Below, piece after piece: positions 62,613 to 64,000 of a DNA stretch of 64,000 bases. The translations under genes and the position numbers were made by a program. Location: the NCBI RefSeq assembly GCF_001717955.1, contig NZ_CP014168.1, positions 62,001 to 126,000 of the forward strand, read 5' to 3'. Below the pieces are notes generated by a model, which worked only from the letters and a program-made list of their open reading frames with translations, made no database searches and was not told the origin of the DNA. Every line of letters begins with the position of its first letter. The first letter of the stretch is position 1. This stretch comes from Sphingomonas panacis. Its GTDB lineage: Bacteria > Pseudomonadota > Alphaproteobacteria > Sphingomonadales > Sphingomonadaceae.

Positions 62613-63794
62613 ATGGCTCATCACGGCGAGACTTCGCCGCCACGATCCTACGCGCAGTGGATTCGCCGGACGCTCCGCCGTGTGCGGGCCGAACGCACGC
62701 TGCTGGTCAGCCTGTTCGAAAGCTCCGTGCCCGAACCGCGCGAGATGCTGCGCGCGCTGGTGGCGGAAGGCTTCGGGCAGACGATCACCTCGCGGTACGC
62801 CAGTGCGTTCGCGGGCGGCAACCCGTTCGTGGTCGAACAATTGATGAATCGCTACCGCGTCGATGCCGATCGGTTGCTCTGCACGACCGGCGCGACCGGC
62901 GCGCTGTCGTTGATCTACCGCGCGCTGCTCAAGCCCGGTGATCGCGTCCTGATCGAAACGCCCGCGTTCGACCTGTTCGATACGATCGCGCGCTCCTACG
63001 GCCATGAGGTCGATCATTTCAGACGCAGCGGCGCACGCTTCACGATCGATCCCGAAGAGGTCGCCGCGCGGATCGGGCCGGATACCAAGCTGATCGTGCT
63101 GTCGGACCTTCATAACCCGTCAGGGATGCGAACCGACCCAACCGTGATCGCCGAGATCGGCCGGATCGCCGCGGCGCGCGGCGTCACCGTGGTGGTCGAC
63201 GAAGTGTACCGCGATTATGCCGACGACGCGGCGGAGGCGACGCCTTCGGTCCATCTTTCGCCCAGCATCGTCACGATCAGCAGCCTGACCAAGATTTATG
63301 GCCTCAGCACCCTGCGCTGCGGCTGGATCGTCGCCGCGCCCGAGGTGATGCGGACGATCCGCGCGCTCAACGACGAGGTCGAGTTCGGCGTCTCCAATCT
63401 CGCGCATGCGGTGGCGGCGATGGTGCTGGAACGGCGCAACCGTTTCGACGCCTATTCCGCCGGCATCGTGCGGCGGGGCCGGCCCGTGATCGAGGCGTAT
63501 CACGCGCATTGGCGCGCGAACGGCCTGGTCGATGGCGAGCTTCCCGATTTCGGCTGCATCGCCTTTCCCCGCCTTATCGGCATCGACGATACCGATGCCT
63601 TTTCGGACTGGATCGCGGCGCGCGGCGCGGTCGTGGTGGCGCCCGGCAGCTATTTCGGCGCGCCCGGCCATGTGCGGATCGGTTTCGGGCTCGAACCAAC
63701 CGCGCTCGAATACGGCCTTCAGGCGCTGACCGACGGGATGAAGACCTATCGCGACCGTTCGGCGAGGCCGGCACCGGTCGCGGTACATGATTGA
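62613..63794 (+). CDS. Class I/II PLP-dependent aminotransferase, cytosolic
   Basis: 393 residues, no signal peptide, GGAG upstream of the ATG. The fold-type I features are CTTGATGALSLIYRALLKPGDRVLIETPAFD, LSDLHNPSGM, VVVDEVYRDYADD and the Schiff-base Lys in ISSLTKIYGLSTLRCGW, with the closing Arg in PGHVRIGFGLEP. It is a cytoplasmic aminotransferase or C-S/C-C lyase of unassigned specificity. Position after the receptor suggests that it processes the amino acid released from the imported substrate. Confidence 0.85.
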   Translation: MAHHGETSPPRSYAQWIRRTLRRVRAERTLLVSLFESSVPEPREMLRALVAEGFGQTITSRYASAFAGGNPFVVEQLMNRYRVDADRLLCTTGATGALSLIYRALLKPGDRVLIETPAFDLFDTIARSYGHEVDHFRRSGARFTIDPEEVAARIGPDTKLIVLSDLHNPSGMRTDPTVIAEIGRIAAARGVTVVVDEVYRDYADDAAEATPSVHLSPSIVTISSLTKIYGLSTLRCGWIVAAPEVMRTIRALNDEVEFGVSNLAHAVAAMVLERRNRFDAYSAGIVRRGRPVIEAYHAHWRANGLVDGELPDFGCIAFPRLIGIDDTDAFSDWIAARGAVVVAPGSYFGAPGHVRIGFGLEPTALEYGLQALTDGMKTYRDRSARPAPVAVHD

Positions 63795-63842
63795 TGTTTC
63801 GAGCGAACGGCAGATGCTAGGGCGATGACGAAAGGGGCTGGG

Positions 63843-64000
63843 ATGGCGTCGAAGACAATCGCAGGCTGGCTGCTGCTGGCGAGCGCGGTGGCATGCGCAC
63901 CCGCGACCGCGCAAACCGTCCTCGCGCGCAGCGAGCGCACCGTCACCATCGCTCGCCAGCCAGTGCGGATCGCCACCGAGATCGGCACGGTGCCCGTCGC
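63843..64000 (+). CDS. Secreted protein, N-terminal part only (cut by right edge)
   Basis: The start is ATG 63843 with AGGGG about 6 nt upstream; an in-frame ATG at 63825 is possible. The visible 52 residues comprise a signal peptide (TIAGWLLLASAVACAPATAQ) and the mature start TVLARSERTVTIARQPVRIA. The family cannot be identified from this much. It continues the peptidase/PLP locus in the same direction. Confidence 0.6.
   Translation, partial: MASKTIAGWLLLASAVACAPATAQTVLARSERTVTIARQPVRIATEIGTVPV

Overview
The window looks like chromosomal sequence from a GC-rich alphaproteobacterium of the sphingomonad type. It carries four TonB-dependent receptors (three of the large polymer-uptake kind), many Tat- or Sec-exported hydrolases, GTG/TTG starts, and 4-nt stop/start overlaps. 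It reads as a series of substrate-specific uptake and degradation loci separated by iron, efflux and redox genes. No tRNA, rRNA or CRISPR array was recognised.

Layout. (1) 1-4136: the edge of a sugar-import locus. A DUF2291 lipoprotein (minus strand, cut by the window) faces an operon of a split transketolase (two subunits) and an FGGY sugar kinase, with a palindromic candidate operator between them. (2) 4233-9078: a Tat-exported type-B carboxylesterase, a secreted DUF1593/Sde182-like protein and an AAHS-type MFS permease. (3) 9096-23449: an N-acetylgalactosamine-type locus made of a TonB receptor, a GH27 glycosidase, an AgaR-like DeoR regulator, an exported amidohydrolase, a GH36 glycosidase coupled to a DMT permease, and an agaZ-agaS-agaK operon. 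Direct-repeat operators (consensus TTTCGTTAYGYTTCGTTT) lie before its transcription units, and gene debris (an IS630 remnant and an orphan VWA C-terminus) flanks it. (4) 23547-28334: a PA14-containing GH31 (alpha-xylosidase-like) and a GH42 beta-galactosidase. (5) 29180-34897: siderophore receptor, small membrane protein, PepSY membrane protein and AraC regulator, with Fur-like boxes. (6) 35053-39601: an unknown protein and a NodT/EmrA/EmrB tripartite exporter. (7) 40007-43835: a PaoABC-type molybdenum aldehyde oxidoreductase. (8) 44058-53041: a rhamnogalacturonan locus with a TonB receptor, PL11, a DUF6250 protein and a PL26-like exo-lyase. (9) 53230-54620: a frameshifted IS110/IS1111-type element. 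(10) 54836-64000: two exported S10 serine carboxypeptidases, a Tat-exported class V PLP enzyme, a TonB receptor, a cytosolic class I/II aminotransferase and the start of another secreted protein. This last group looks like an uptake locus for a peptide or amino-acid conjugate.

How the genes work together. In locus 3 the receptor would import alpha-GalNAc- or alpha-Gal-bearing oligosaccharides and exported GH27/GH36 enzymes would release the sugar. The DMT protein is the best candidate for inner-membrane import. AgaK would phosphorylate, AgaS would deaminate and isomerise, and AgaZ would feed tagatose-6-phosphate metabolism, all under AgaR. No deacetylase (AgaA) and no aldolase catalytic subunit (AgaY) are visible, so the pathway as seen is incomplete or uses genes elsewhere. 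The least familiar blocks are the DMT-based sugar import of locus 3 and the exported-PLP-enzyme/peptidase locus at the right end. All positions and residue numbers were counted by eye from the sequence. Functions rest on motif recognition, not on database searches.
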